DNA of 64,000 nt from CALGLS01 sp964508085 (GTDB lineage: Bacteria; Bacteroidota; Bacteroidia; Chitinophagales; Saprospiraceae): assembly GCA_964508085.1 (NCBI GenBank), contig CAZDTI010000002.1, positions 1 to 64,000 of the forward strand. The letters run 5' to 3'. A program made the position numbers and the translations under genes. The number at the start of each line of letters is the position of its first letter. Within the stretch, counting starts at the first letter, position 1. The notes below the pieces were generated by a model. That model was not told where the DNA came from, ran no database searches, and saw only the letters and a program-made list of their open reading frames with translations. This document shows positions 10,069 to 18,873 of this stretch, piece after piece.

Positions 10069-11301
10069 CTAGTATACATCCATTGCATCTCTCAATCCAT
10101 TTCCTACCAAATTGAAAGCCAATACTAACAGCATAATCGCAAAGGCAGGAATTAAAGCCAAAAACGGTTTACCACTAATGGCATACCCATAATTTTCATT
10201 CAACATCGTTCCCCAAGATGGTGTTGGCGGTTGAATCCCAAAGCCCAGATAGCTCAAACCTGCTTCTATTAATATAGCGGTTGCAAATGTGGAGGCAGCT
10301 ATCACCATAACTGGCCCCAGAATATTAGGCAGAATATGCTTGTAAATGATTCTACCAGATTGAAAGCCCATGCTTTGTGCGGCTTCTACAAATTGTATTT
10401 CTTTCAAAGCCAATACCTGACCACGTACTATTCTTGCCACATCAACCCACATCGTTAAACCTACTGCCAGAAAGATAATACCTATTCCTCTACCTAAGGC
10501 TAATACTATAGCGAAAACTAATAATAAAGTTGGAATAGACCATACTGTGTTGATTAATAATAAAATAAAGTCGTCTACCCGTCCTCCAAAATAACCCGCT
10601 ATTGCTCCTAAAGAAATACCTATCGTTAAAGCAATAAGCACGGCTATCAAGCCAACCAAAAGCGAAATACGAACTCCCAGAATCAAACGACTTAATAAGG
10701 AACGCCCATATTTATCAGAGCCTAAATAAAAAGTTTTCTGGATAATGTTATTTTTCTCGATTTGCTTTGTCAAAGTAGCAATATCTATTCTAATGGCTTG
10801 CTCATTAATATCTTTAAAAGCCAAATTTCCGGATGTATTAGAAATCGTTTTATCCTTAAAAGAGATGGGGTAAGCAATATCTGCTAAAGCAAGTTCTTTT
10901 TCGCTTCCTTTCAATAATTTACCTGTTTGTAAATCATGTCCTTCATACTTTTCATAAAGTAATCGATCTTTATTTATTTCAAATTTGTTGATCGGTATGA
11001 GTTTGTATGGGTTTTCTTGTCCATAAAGCATTTTGCTCAGAAAGGAATATTGTTTTACTGACCTATTTTTCCGAACAGCTAATAAGGTCACCTCAAAACC
11101 AGGGGGTTTCAAAGATACTTCCGGTATTTGCTCGTTAACATTTGGGGTTTGATCGGGAGAGACAAGATAACCAAGTATGGCTATAAGTGCGGAAAAAATA
11201 ATGACCGCTAAACCAAAGATTCCGGGCTTATTTTTTTTAAACCGCAACCAGGCTTCTTGATTAGGAGAATATCCTTTTATATTGTCTTGTGGGTGTTCCA
11301 T
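10069..11301 (-). CDS. ABC transporter permease, OppC/DppC type
   Basis: 410 residues with an N-terminal membrane helix (IFGLAVIIFSALIAILGYLV). A long periplasmic insertion of about 150 residues follows, then five membrane helices with the permease signature EAAQSMGFQSGRIIYKHILP that docks to the ATPase. The end, FNLVGNGLRDAMDVY, is typical for OppC/DppC. The long insertion is common in Bacteroidota members. No partner permease, ATPase or binding-protein gene is adjacent, so the substrate (peptide, nickel or other) is unknown. It lies 76 bases upstream of the phosphatase gene on the same strand. Confidence 0.88.
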   Translation of the reverse strand: MEHPQDNIKGYSPNQEAWLRFKKNKPGIFGLAVIIFSALIAILGYLVSPDQTPNVNEQIPEVSLKPPGFEVTLLAVRKNRSVKQYSFLSKMLYGQENPYKLIPINKFEINKDRLLYEKYEGHDLQTGKLLKGSEKELALADIAYPISFKDKTISNTSGNLAFKDINEQAIRIDIATLTKQIEKNNIIQKTFYLGSDKYGRSLLSRLILGVRISLLVGLIAVLIALTIGISLGAIAGYFGGRVDDFILLLINTVWSIPTLLLVFAIVLALGRGIGIIFLAVGLTMWVDVARIVRGQVLALKEIQFVEAAQSMGFQSGRIIYKHILPNILGPVMVIAASTFATAILIEAGLSYLGFGIQPPTPSWGTMLNENYGYAISGKPFLALIPAFAIMLLVLAFNLVGNGLRDAMDVY

Positions 11302-11583
11302 AAAATTTGATAAGTGTAAAGATATAAAAAAGTAGTAATTTGATTCGAACTGAAATAGGTCTCCTCGAACCTTTCTTTATGGTCAGTTACCAAAGCTGGG
11401 CGAAAGTTATCAACAACATTCCTAACACAGTGTAGATATCCTTTCTTTATCAAAACGGTATTGAAAGCCTAGATTGTTATTGGTGTAAAATTAAAGAACC
11501 TTGTAAAACAATATAATTGGTGTAATTTAGCTCCTCAAAATGATTAGACTTTTCTAAATAGTTTATAAAACTACGTTCTATCT

Positions 11584-12366
11584 ATGCCAGTATTTACTTT
11601 TCCTTCTCCTGCCATTTTCTACCAAACCAATGGAATAGGTCTTCCTGTCGTTTTCCTACACGGTTTTTGCGAAGATCATCGTGTTTGGGAACCTTTTTTC
11701 GATTCTTTTTCCGACACACAGATGATCTGCATTGATACACCAGGATTTGGACATTCTACTCGTGCTGCTGTCCCAGATATAGGGCATATGGCAGATATTG
11801 TAGCAGCATTGTTAAATAAAATGGGTATTAAAAAATGTATTTTAATAGGACACTCCATGGGCGGTTATATCGGCTTGGCTTTCGCCGAAAAATATGGTGA
11901 TATGTTATTAGGTCTAGGACTTGTCCATTCTAGTCCATATGCAGATGACAAGAAGAAAAAAGCAAAGCGATTAAAGGAAAAGAAATTTGTGGGGAGACGT
12001 GGCTCTGAAAAATATGTTGAAGAACTAATTCCAAAATTATTTCCAAAAAAATATGGTCGTTCTAAAATTGTTAAACAACTAATTAGTCAAGCTCAACAAT
12101 ATGCTCCAGAAGGCATTCAAGATGCTTTAATAGCCATGAGAAATAGGACCGATAAAAGCACTGTTTTAGAGAATATAGATTGTCCCGTTTTGGTTATTGC
12201 AGGAGAGGAAGATGCCGTAGTCCCAATTGAAAAGAGCTTAGCTTTCTCTGCTTATCCAAATACTTGCTCCATGCATTTTTTACCAAAAACAGCACATATG
12301 GTAATGTTTGAAAATCCTAATAAGTGCCGCCAAATTATTAATGATTTTATAGCCCTTTGCCGATGA
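11584..12366 (+). CDS. Alpha/beta hydrolase
   Basis: 260 residues with the alpha/beta hydrolase fold. The oxyanion region is VVFLHGFCEDHRVW, the nucleophile elbow GHSMGG (Ser about residue 92), the acid EEDAVVP and the histidine KTAHMVMFE. Substrate not predictable; the family covers esterases and C-C hydrolases. Its stop overlaps the start of the PrsW-like gene (ATGA), so the two form a two-gene operon. No signal peptide, so it is cytosolic. Confidence 0.9.
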   Translation: MPVFTFPSPAIFYQTNGIGLPVVFLHGFCEDHRVWEPFFDSFSDTQMICIDTPGFGHSTRAAVPDIGHMADIVAALLNKMGIKKCILIGHSMGGYIGLAFAEKYGDMLLGLGLVHSSPYADDKKKKAKRLKEKKFVGRRGSEKYVEELIPKLFPKKYGRSKIVKQLISQAQQYAPEGIQDALIAMRNRTDKSTVLENIDCPVLVIAGEEDAVVPIEKSLAFSAYPNTCSMHFLPKTAHMVMFENPNKCRQIINDFIALCR

Positions 12367-13217
12367 ATATTTTCCTTCTTTTTTTGGCCATACTTCCTGG
12401 TTTAGTCCTTTCTTTTTTGATCATCAAAGCAGATCGTTTTGAGAAAGAACCCAAGTGGTTAATGGCCGTGGCTTTCGTTCTTGGTGCTGTAATTACTTAT
12501 CCAACTATGTTAATGGAAGGACTCGCCGCGAATTTGGGTTGGGAGGAATCCGGCAACTTTTTTAAAGTCTTTTTCTTTGCCTTACTTTTTGTCGGATTGA
12601 TAGAAGAGTTTTTCAAATTCATTTGTTTTGCTCTTCCTTATTTTCGAAAGGATTTTAACGAACCGCTTGACGGAATTGTATATGCTGTACTAATTGCGAT
12701 GGGCTTTGCAACGCTAGAAAATATTATTTATGCAGATCGTTTTGGAATTTCCACCGTAGCTCTCCGTGCCTTCACAGCAGTCCCAGCGCATGGTGCTTTC
12801 GCCGTCATTATGGGATACTACGTTGGCCTTAGCAAGCAGGATCAGAATAATTTAGAAAGATGGAAAAAGATAGGCTTTGGTCTAGGGCTCGCTGCATTCT
12901 TACACGGTCTCTATGATTTTTTCATAATTCAAAATTATGCAGAATGGTTAATGTCTTTAGCTACTTTAGTGTTGATTTTTAGCGTATATCTCGCTTATAG
13001 AATGATAAGAATATTACAAAACAGTTCTCCTTTTAATCCTGATAATATCAGTCCCACTAATAAATCTGAAAGTGAAAATACCTCAACTATAAAAGAAGAA
13101 ATTGCTGTAGAAAAGCCACCAATTGAAAAAGTAGCTGGTGAAGCTACTGATCAAATTCCAGAGGAATACAACGATGTGCTTTTCTCTGCTTTTGATAATA
13201 AATTGGAAGAAGAATAA
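12363..13217 (+). CDS. PrsW-family glutamic-type intramembrane protease
   Basis: 284 residues from ATG 12363, which overlaps the upstream stop as ATGA; a TTG six bases earlier is less likely. Seven or eight membrane helices carry the family motifs: EEFFK (EExxK, about residue 81), FATLEN (about residue 112), PAHGAFAVIMG and HGLYDFF. The last 60 residues are an acidic, probably disordered cytosolic tail. PrsW of Bacillus cleaves an anti-sigma factor within the membrane; the target here is unknown. The gene ends exactly where the convergent amidase gene ends (13217/13218). Confidence 0.88.
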   Translation: MNIFLLFLAILPGLVLSFLIIKADRFEKEPKWLMAVAFVLGAVITYPTMLMEGLAANLGWEESGNFFKVFFFALLFVGLIEEFFKFICFALPYFRKDFNEPLDGIVYAVLIAMGFATLENIIYADRFGISTVALRAFTAVPAHGAFAVIMGYYVGLSKQDQNNLERWKKIGFGLGLAAFLHGLYDFFIIQNYAEWLMSLATLVLIFSVYLAYRMIRILQNSSPFNPDNISPTNKSESENTSTIKEEIAVEKPPIEKVAGEATDQIPEEYNDVLFSAFDNKLEEE

Positions 13218-14879
13218 CTATAGCTTCACCAACTTCGCATAGCCACTCTCTACTCCATTATTTACTTGCAATAGATAAACACCTTTTGGTAAATCTGAAA
13301 CGTCTTTCTTAATGATACCATTTACACTATTCGCTGCGAACTGCTTCACCATTTTAGAACTTCCCATCTCATAAATATTTACAGATATTTCCTTACCACT
13401 ATTCATTGGTACGACTATAGATAACCAATTTTCAACAGGATTAGGAAAAATTTGAATTAATAGGTTTCCTACATTCTTGGTGGATGTTAATACTGTTGCA
13501 ACACCAACTTGATTCGAATATGCACTGTCATCCTGAGCATTAGTTGCTCTTACTTGGTAAAAATATGCTGTATTTGCTTCCAGGTTTCCATCCATAAAAG
13601 TCGTTACATTCGCAGCTACATTTCCAACTTCTACATAATTTGTATTCGTCCAAGTTGATCGTTCTATAATAAATGCAGTTTCATTGTTAGAATTATCTTC
13701 CCAATTTAGTTCTGCTGCGGTTTGAGAAATTGCCTCTGCCGTTAAATTAGTCGGCGCTGCTAATTCTTCTACCTCACATTCATTATCTATTTGTGCAGCT
13801 ACTTCTGTTCTAATAGTTGAAAATTGTGGATAAAAACTAGCGCCAGGGCATTCTGTTGCACAGCCATCCTGATGTCCGGAAATTCTATTCAAGTTCAATC
13901 CTGAACTAGCATGAAAAGCCATCTCTAACGGATCGGCATCTATATCACAAATTTTCCAAGCCAATAAATCATTCAATACTCCTTTTGCATTATCCGTTGG
14001 AGTTATATTCGTAAAATCCCCCATCATACAAACTCCCATTGTTCCTCCGTTATTTCCACAAAAGTGAGCCCCTCTAACATTATCACCACGGCCTTCATAT
14101 AAAACACCATTTGGATCTATTAAATAGTTGTAGCCAATGTCATCCCAACCATTTACATTCACATGAAAGTCCCAAATACTTCTAACTACTCCAGCCCAAT
14201 CAGAACTACTATTCACCCCAGCAGAATGATGGACGATAAGATGCGTAACATCCGTAATAGTTGGGTTAGTAATCTCTGGACAATTCCCTGCAGGGCACCA
14301 GTCATCCCGATCTTCAAAATCTGGTTGAGGGCAAGTACAAACAGCTCGGTTATTAGCTTGCATTGATTCATTCCCTGATTTATTTTTAAGAGAACCAGGA
14401 TTGTAAAAATGCAAATCTAATTTTTGAACTAAGGCTTGAGATCCTTCTTCAAAAATAATTTTCACATCCAACTTATCAACATCGTTATCAACAAATGTTA
14501 GTTCACTGATGTGGCGATAATCTTTTTTATCGGAGTGAACATCTATACTAATTTTTTGCCATCCTAGATTTGTATTTCCCTTTTTAAAACGAACCCATAA
14601 TTGGTTGTTTTCTGAATTCCAATTTTGTGCTTCCCATACAACTGAAAATGCAAGGAAGGAAGACAACTCTGTTAAAGGCACCGGCATATTATAACGTACA
14701 AATTCTGCAGTCTTTTTTATTCCTGTGGAACGGATACCGTTGTTTGTATTTTTAATTCCATTTAGCTCGCTGGAAGCAAATTGAGTAATGGTCAATACAT
14801 CTCTTTCAGGTGCTTTTTCCTGAGCATGTGCGAATACTGTTATTAAAAAAAGAACAAAGGTGATGATGGGGCTTTTCAT
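13218..14879 (-). CDS. Secreted PGRP-type N-acetylmuramoyl-L-alanine amidase with FnIII and type IX sorting domain
   Basis: 553 residues: signal peptide (FVLFLITVFAHAQ), an N-terminal beta-rich region and an amidase_2/PGRP domain (about residues 200-360). The amidase has putative zinc ligands in LIVHHSAGV and ISGHQDGCATECPG and an EGRGDNVRGAH segment. A fibronectin type III domain (about 375-465) and a C-terminal type IX sorting domain (IFPNPVENWLSI to KGVYLLQV) follow. The protein should be exported by Sec, carried across the outer membrane by the T9SS and anchored or released at the surface. Likely activity is hydrolysis of the peptidoglycan amide bond, perhaps against other bacteria. It is convergent with the PrsW-like gene, with no gap. 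Confidence 0.92.
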   Translation of the reverse strand: MKSPIITFVLFLITVFAHAQEKAPERDVLTITQFASSELNGIKNTNNGIRSTGIKKTAEFVRYNMPVPLTELSSFLAFSVVWEAQNWNSENNQLWVRFKKGNTNLGWQKISIDVHSDKKDYRHISELTFVDNDVDKLDVKIIFEEGSQALVQKLDLHFYNPGSLKNKSGNESMQANNRAVCTCPQPDFEDRDDWCPAGNCPEITNPTITDVTHLIVHHSAGVNSSSDWAGVVRSIWDFHVNVNGWDDIGYNYLIDPNGVLYEGRGDNVRGAHFCGNNGGTMGVCMMGDFTNITPTDNAKGVLNDLLAWKICDIDADPLEMAFHASSGLNLNRISGHQDGCATECPGASFYPQFSTIRTEVAAQIDNECEVEELAAPTNLTAEAISQTAAELNWEDNSNNETAFIIERSTWTNTNYVEVGNVAANVTTFMDGNLEANTAYFYQVRATNAQDDSAYSNQVGVATVLTSTKNVGNLLIQIFPNPVENWLSIVVPMNSGKEISVNIYEMGSSKMVKQFAANSVNGIIKKDVSDLPKGVYLLQVNNGVESGYAKLVKL

Positions 14880-14931
14880 AATTCTGGGATGTATTTAAAA
14901 GGGGTATATAAAAATAGTACTGTTGATTTGC

Positions 14932-15273
14932 CTAAGGTTTAAGCTTCTCATTATTCGCATGTCGGGAAGCATCTCGAATTGTTTTCTTATCCAGGTTTTT
15001 CACCAAAGCTTCTGAAAGGTCTATTCCTGTTTGATTGGCCAAACAAATAAGAACAAAAAGAACATCTGCCATTTCATCAGATAATTTTTCCTTTGCATTT
15101 TCTGCGTCTTCTTCTTTTTTGAAGGATTGTTCTCCATAAAGACGGGACATAATACGCGCTACTTCCCCAACCTCCTCTGTTAGGATTGCCATATTCGTTA
15201 GCTCATTATAATAACGTATCCCTACAGTATTGATCCAATGATCTACATTCTTTTGCGCATCTTTTATTGTCAT
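14932..15273 (-). CDS. MazG-like nucleotide pyrophosphohydrolase
   Basis: 113 residues with the all-alpha NTP pyrophosphatase pattern: the ExxE pair in LTEEVGEVARI and the ExxD pair in LSDEMADVLFVL, which bind magnesium. Short single-domain relatives hydrolyse (d)NTPs to NMPs as house-cleaning enzymes. The preferred nucleotide is not evident. It stands alone between the amidase and dtd genes. Confidence 0.88.
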   Translation of the reverse strand: MTIKDAQKNVDHWINTVGIRYYNELTNMAILTEEVGEVARIMSRLYGEQSFKKEEDAENAKEKLSDEMADVLFVLICLANQTGIDLSEALVKNLDKKTIRDASRHANNEKLKP

Positions 15274-15459
15274 AAAATTTTATTTCCCATTTATTGTGAT
15301 GAATGAATGACCTCACATATATTTCTTGATCATCTGTTGAGTTATTTTAAAATCAAATTATCTAATTTTTATCCAATAATTATTCGATTCTAGATTAGAA
15401 TAGTTTGCATACCTAACTTTCTTCAATGAAAATCAAATTATCTACCAGTAAAAATAGCA

Positions 15460-15912
15460 CTACACCCTCTCTTTGCTATCTATTATAATAGTAACCGGAC
15501 CATCATTTAACAATTCAACTTTCATATCTGCTCCAAAAATCCCTCGTTCCACTTTTATGCCACCAATGAATTCCAACTGCTTCAAAAAAGTCTCATATAA
15601 TGGTATCGCGATATCCGGTTTAGCTGCTTTTATATAAGAAGGTCGGTTTCCTTTTTTGGTACTGGCATGTAAAGTGAACTGGCTAATGACCAATAATCCA
15701 CCATCCACATCTTTCACCGATTTATTCATTACACCTTCTTCATCATTGAAAATCCGTAGATTGGTAATCTTATTACACAGCCACTCTATATCACTGATTT
15801 CGTCTGTTGGCTCTATACCTAATAGTATAAGTAGTCCTAAATCAACTTTTCCTTCAATTACATTATCTACAGTAACTGATGCTTTCGTTACTCTTTGAAT
15901 GACAACACGCAT
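15460..15912 (-). CDS. dtd: D-aminoacyl-tRNA deacylase
   Basis: 150 residues from the ATG at 15912 (MRVVIQRVTKASV), the conserved family N-terminus. A longer frame starting at 15969 would overlap the SRAP gene and adds non-conserved residues. Key motifs are SQFTLHA and the cross-subunit Gly-Pro motif in NDGPVT near the C-terminus. The dimeric enzyme removes D-amino acids (and glycine mischarged on tRNA-Ala) from tRNA. It lies just downstream of the SRAP gene on the same strand, 28 bases apart. Confidence 0.95.
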   Translation of the reverse strand: MRVVIQRVTKASVTVDNVIEGKVDLGLLILLGIEPTDEISDIEWLCNKITNLRIFNDEEGVMNKSVKDVDGGLLVISQFTLHASTKKGNRPSYIKAAKPDIAIPLYETFLKQLEFIGGIKVERGIFGADMKVELLNDGPVTIIIDSKERV

Positions 15913-15940
15913 TTTGTTTATTTTTCTTATTAAGTAAAGC

Positions 15941-16600
15941 TCACGAAGCCAATTCTTCATGTAATTCATCTGAACTATATCCTACTATATCCACCTTCTG
16001 AGAAATGGGATAACATCTCAATTCACCAAGCTCTACTTCTCTGACTATTTGAAACACATCATCCAAATTCACTTCATCCAACCACAAATCTTGCAAAGCT
16101 GAACTCTTTAGTATCAAAGGCATTCTATCGCTAACATCCGCAGCAGCTCCTGCCGCTGGTTTTGTAATAATGGAAAAACTCCTAATCTTCTTCCCTGATT
16201 TCTCCCACTCCTCCCAAACACCAGCCATAACCATCAAAGACTGATCAGCATTCACAATTCGAAAAGGCCATTTTTTCAATCCATCTTTTTTCCAGGCATA
16301 ATAACTATCCGCCAATACCAAACATCTTCGCTTCCTAATCGGAATACGAAGAGAACTGGAAGTATTAATCCCTTCTATTCGTGCATTGATTAATTTTCCA
16401 TTGTTCGCTCCATTATAGGAGGTTTGTGGAATCAAGCCCCAAATCATCGCCTCCAACTTTCTAGGTTGCTCATTGGTTATTACATATGCTTGGTCACAAG
16501 CAGAGATGTTATAACTGGATTTTAGTGCAAAATCTGGAGAGAGACTAAATTGAGCTGCGATGGTCTCTTTATTTGCAGTTAAGGAGTAACGGGTACACAT
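15941..16600 (-). CDS. SOS response-associated peptidase (SRAP/HMCES, YedK family)
   Basis: 219 residues beginning MCTRYS; Cys2, exposed after removal of Met, is the residue that forms a covalent crosslink with abasic sites in single-stranded DNA. Other conserved segments are MIWGLIPQTS, NARIEGI, RCLVLADSYYAWKK and the histidine-equivalent region around RMPLIL. It protects abasic sites during replication. The gene begins 120 bases from the DnaA-box cluster of the candidate origin. Confidence 0.92.
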   Translation of the reverse strand: MCTRYSLTANKETIAAQFSLSPDFALKSSYNISACDQAYVITNEQPRKLEAMIWGLIPQTSYNGANNGKLINARIEGINTSSSLRIPIRKRRCLVLADSYYAWKKDGLKKWPFRIVNADQSLMVMAGVWEEWEKSGKKIRSFSIITKPAAGAAADVSDRMPLILKSSALQDLWLDEVNLDDVFQIVREVELGELRCYPISQKVDIVGYSSDELHEELAS

Positions 16601-16716
16601 GGTATTTTAATATGACAAAAATTAAACATACTTTTATTTTGTATTGTAATTGGGGGTTTTACTAATCAAAATGGAAGTTACTAATTGCTTTAAACATATC
16701 GGTAAAGTGCACTGTT

Positions 16717-16725
16717 TTTTCCACA
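16717..16725 (+). promoter_or_regulatory. DnaA-box match
   Basis: TTTTCCACA, matching TTWTNCACA. First of a cluster upstream of cox15. Confidence 0.35.
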
Positions 16726-16770
16726 ATCACTGTTAGTAAGTGTTGGTAACTACGTGAAAAACCACAATAC

Positions 16771-16779
16771 TTATCCACA
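16771..16779 (+). promoter_or_regulatory. Perfect DnaA box
   Basis: TTATCCACA, the strongest DnaA-box form, overlapping the right arm of an 11-base inverted repeat (16733-16743 with 16777-16787). Confidence 0.45.
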
Positions 16780-16979
16780 CTTACTAAGAATTTTAATTTT
16801 ACATATATAACATTACCTCTGTTTCACTAAAAAATGTCAATAACCACCATAGTTACTGACATTGCTTATCGAGTTTTCAGAAGTTGTTTACAAAATAGTT
16901 TTCCTATTAATAACTTACCAACAGCTTGTTTATAATTAGCTAATAGCCTGATAAACATAGCCTTTCGTTGTGAAATGAC

Positions 16980-16988
16980 TGTGGAAAA
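16980..16988 (-). promoter_or_regulatory. DnaA-box match
   Basis: TGTGGAAAA, the reverse complement of TTTTCCACA, followed by AT-rich DNA suitable for unwinding. Confidence 0.35.
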
Positions 16989-17357
16989 CCTATGTGAAAA
17001 CCTTAGTAATCAATTGACCTAATTAAATCCACTTTTTTTATCTACATATTAACACCCTTGATGATGATAAAAAAAGAAAAAAAAATTAATCAATGAAATA
17101 TACCAGAGATCAAAAATGTGTAGAACTCGAAACGAAAGGGCTTGATCGAAAAACTTTGACGATCGGGATAATCAAGTTCGCTGACATTTTTTGATCGCGA
17201 AATTTTGCGTTGAAAAGTTAGAATTGAAAATATCATGGAAACAAGTAACAATGTTTATGTGATGTTATATGTCATTCCAAGAAATCAAAAAACAGAATCG
17301 TTGTTGTGGGCATTCTTACTATAGCTGAACATTATTCAAATAAGGATGCTCCTCTTC

Positions 17358-17397
17358 TCATTCTGAGCGAGCGAGGCACGAACGAGTTGAAGAATCT
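17358..17397. repeat. Short dispersed intergenic repeat, copy 2
   Basis: 'tcattctgagcgagcgaggc' through 'gttgaagaatct' resembles 4558-4593 and the common Bacteroidota intergenic repeat of this type. Function unknown. Confidence 0.4.
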
Positions 17398-17565
17398 TTG
17401 ACCCAACTATTACTAAGCCTGATTAACTTCTTGAGCTAGACTCTGTTTCTTTGTAATATGGTTTGTTCATTATAAGTAACCTTCATTCTGAAATCAGGAG
17501 TTATGAACAATTAGCCAACAGAGAAAATCATTTTTTTTTAACGCTTAGTTTAAATCTTATACTAA

Positions 17566-18639
17566 ATGGGATTAAAATTCTTAGAACAAGATCAAATTGG
17601 TAAAATCGTTAAGGTGTGGTTAATAATAGGAATCGTCATGGTTTTTTTCCAGGTGGTCGTTGGAGGGATTACCAGGCTAACTGGTTCTGGCCTATCCATC
17701 ACCAAGTGGGAAATCGTTACAGGGACATTACCGCCTTTAAATGCTGCTCAGTGGACTTTTGAGTTTGATTTATACAAAGAGACGCCTCAGTATAAGAAGA
17801 TCAACGATGGGATGTCTATGAGCGAATTTAAGTTCATTTACTTTTGGGAATACTTCCACCGGCTTTGGGCTCGAACAATGGGCTTTGTCTTCTTAATCCC
17901 CTTTTTCTTCTTTTTATTCACAAAAAAACTGTCGAAAGTGTTGGTAAGGGACTTATCCATTGTGTTTGTGTTGACGATTTTTGTCGCCTCACTTGGATGG
18001 ATCATGGTTGCTAGTGGATTAATTAACAGGCCCTGGGTAAATGCTTACAAATTAACTTTCCATTTGTGTTCCGCACTCATCATGTTCAGCTACCTACTTT
18101 GGACAACTTATAAGGTATTTTCCCCAAAAAGAACAGTTATTAACAATTCTGTGTTAATAACTGGCTCTAGAGCCTTTCTTTACGTTTTAGCCCTTCAAAT
18201 TTTTCTCGGTGGAATCATGTCTGGAATGAAGGCCGGATTGTTCTTCCCAACTTGGCCAGATATGAACGGAGTCTACTTACCTGATACGTTATTAACAGCA
18301 GCAAATTGGAATGTGGATAACTTCGTGTTTTACGATACAAATACTTTTATGCCTGCTTTTATTCAGTTCGCCCATCGAGGTACAGCTTACTTATTGATAA
18401 TCATAGGATTAACAATGTTGTTTAAATTAAGAAAAAACAAGATACCCACATTTTATTTGCGAAATGTTTATATGTTGATAACTATGTTGGTAATCCAAGG
18501 AGCCCTTGGAATATTGACACTTATCAACTGTAAAGGAAGTATTCCAGTGGGCCTAGGAGTATTGCATCAAGCCGGTGCTTTGATTCTATTAGGTATCACC
18601 TTATTGTTGGTTTATAAAACCCCTAAAAGGAGTTATTAA
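17566..18639 (+). CDS. ctaA: Heme A synthase, COX15/CtaA family
   Basis: 357 residues with about eight membrane helices in two similar halves. Each half carries heme-related histidines: EYFHRLWARTMGF and, later, FAHRGTAYLLI, plus LTFHLCSALIMF and LGVLHQAGALILL. The N-terminal VVVGGITRLTGSGLSITKWE is diagnostic. The enzyme oxidises a methyl group of heme O to make heme A for aa3-type cytochrome oxidase, implying aerobic respiration. EYFHRxWAR and the length resemble the mitochondrial/alphaproteobacterial COX15 type. It stands alone, not in a cytochrome oxidase operon. Confidence 0.95.
   Translation: MGLKFLEQDQIGKIVKVWLIIGIVMVFFQVVVGGITRLTGSGLSITKWEIVTGTLPPLNAAQWTFEFDLYKETPQYKKINDGMSMSEFKFIYFWEYFHRLWARTMGFVFLIPFFFFLFTKKLSKVLVRDLSIVFVLTIFVASLGWIMVASGLINRPWVNAYKLTFHLCSALIMFSYLLWTTYKVFSPKRTVINNSVLITGSRAFLYVLALQIFLGGIMSGMKAGLFFPTWPDMNGVYLPDTLLTAANWNVDNFVFYDTNTFMPAFIQFAHRGTAYLLIIIGLTMLFKLRKNKIPTFYLRNVYMLITMLVIQGALGILTLINCKGSIPVGLGVLHQAGALILLGITLLLVYKTPKRSY
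18312..18320 (-). promoter_or_regulatory. Perfect DnaA box inside ctaA
   Basis: TGTGGATAA within the coding sequence (Asn-Val-Asp-Asn). Part of the 1.9-kb cluster of boxes. Confidence 0.35.
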
Positions 18640-18644
18640 CAATA

Positions 18645-18653
18645 TGTGGATAA
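18645..18653 (-). promoter_or_regulatory. Perfect DnaA box after ctaA
   Basis: TGTGGATAA, six bases after the ctaA stop codon, followed by a near match (CGTGGAAAA) around 18667. Confidence 0.4.
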
Positions 18654-18804
18654 GTTTGTGAGGAACGTGGAAAACCCAGTGTTTACGGGGCTTTTTCCAT
18701 TTTGAAATGCGACATAATGACCTAATTATCCATCCTTTACTGTACTTTTGAAATCTCTACCAAAGCTTATGGAAAAACCATGATTTTCTATTTGCCGTAT
18801 CACG

Positions 18805-18836
18805 TTGTTCAAATATGATATTATTGCTTACTTTTG
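18805..18836 (+). promoter_or_regulatory. Bacteroidota-type promoter of the alpha/beta hydrolase gene
   Basis: TTG at 18805-18807 and TACTTTTG at 18829-18836 match the Bacteroidota consensus TTTG/TTG ... TAnnTTTG with a 21-base spacer. The start codon follows 37 bases later. Confidence 0.5.
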
Positions 18837-18873
18837 TGAAAATGTCCTATAACGAAATTCTTATCATTTAAAC

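Larger units (their letters stand above)
16601..17565. other. 965-base gene-free region; candidate replication origin
   Basis: No open frame of note. It carries three matches to the DnaA-box consensus TTWTNCACA: 16717-16725, 16771-16779 (perfect TTATCCACA) and 16980-16988 (reverse strand). There is also an 11-base inverted repeat (16733-16743 with 16777-16787) and very AT-rich tracts around 17035-17100. Two more perfect boxes follow in and after cox15, at 18312-18320 and 18645-18653. Three parS-like sites lie 5 kb further on. dnaA itself is not in the window, so this remains a candidate. Confidence 0.4.

Noticed and set aside
15913..15969. N-terminal extension of dtd to the ATG at 15969
   Set aside because: The extension overlaps the SRAP gene, and MRVVIQRV at 15912 is the conserved Dtd start.
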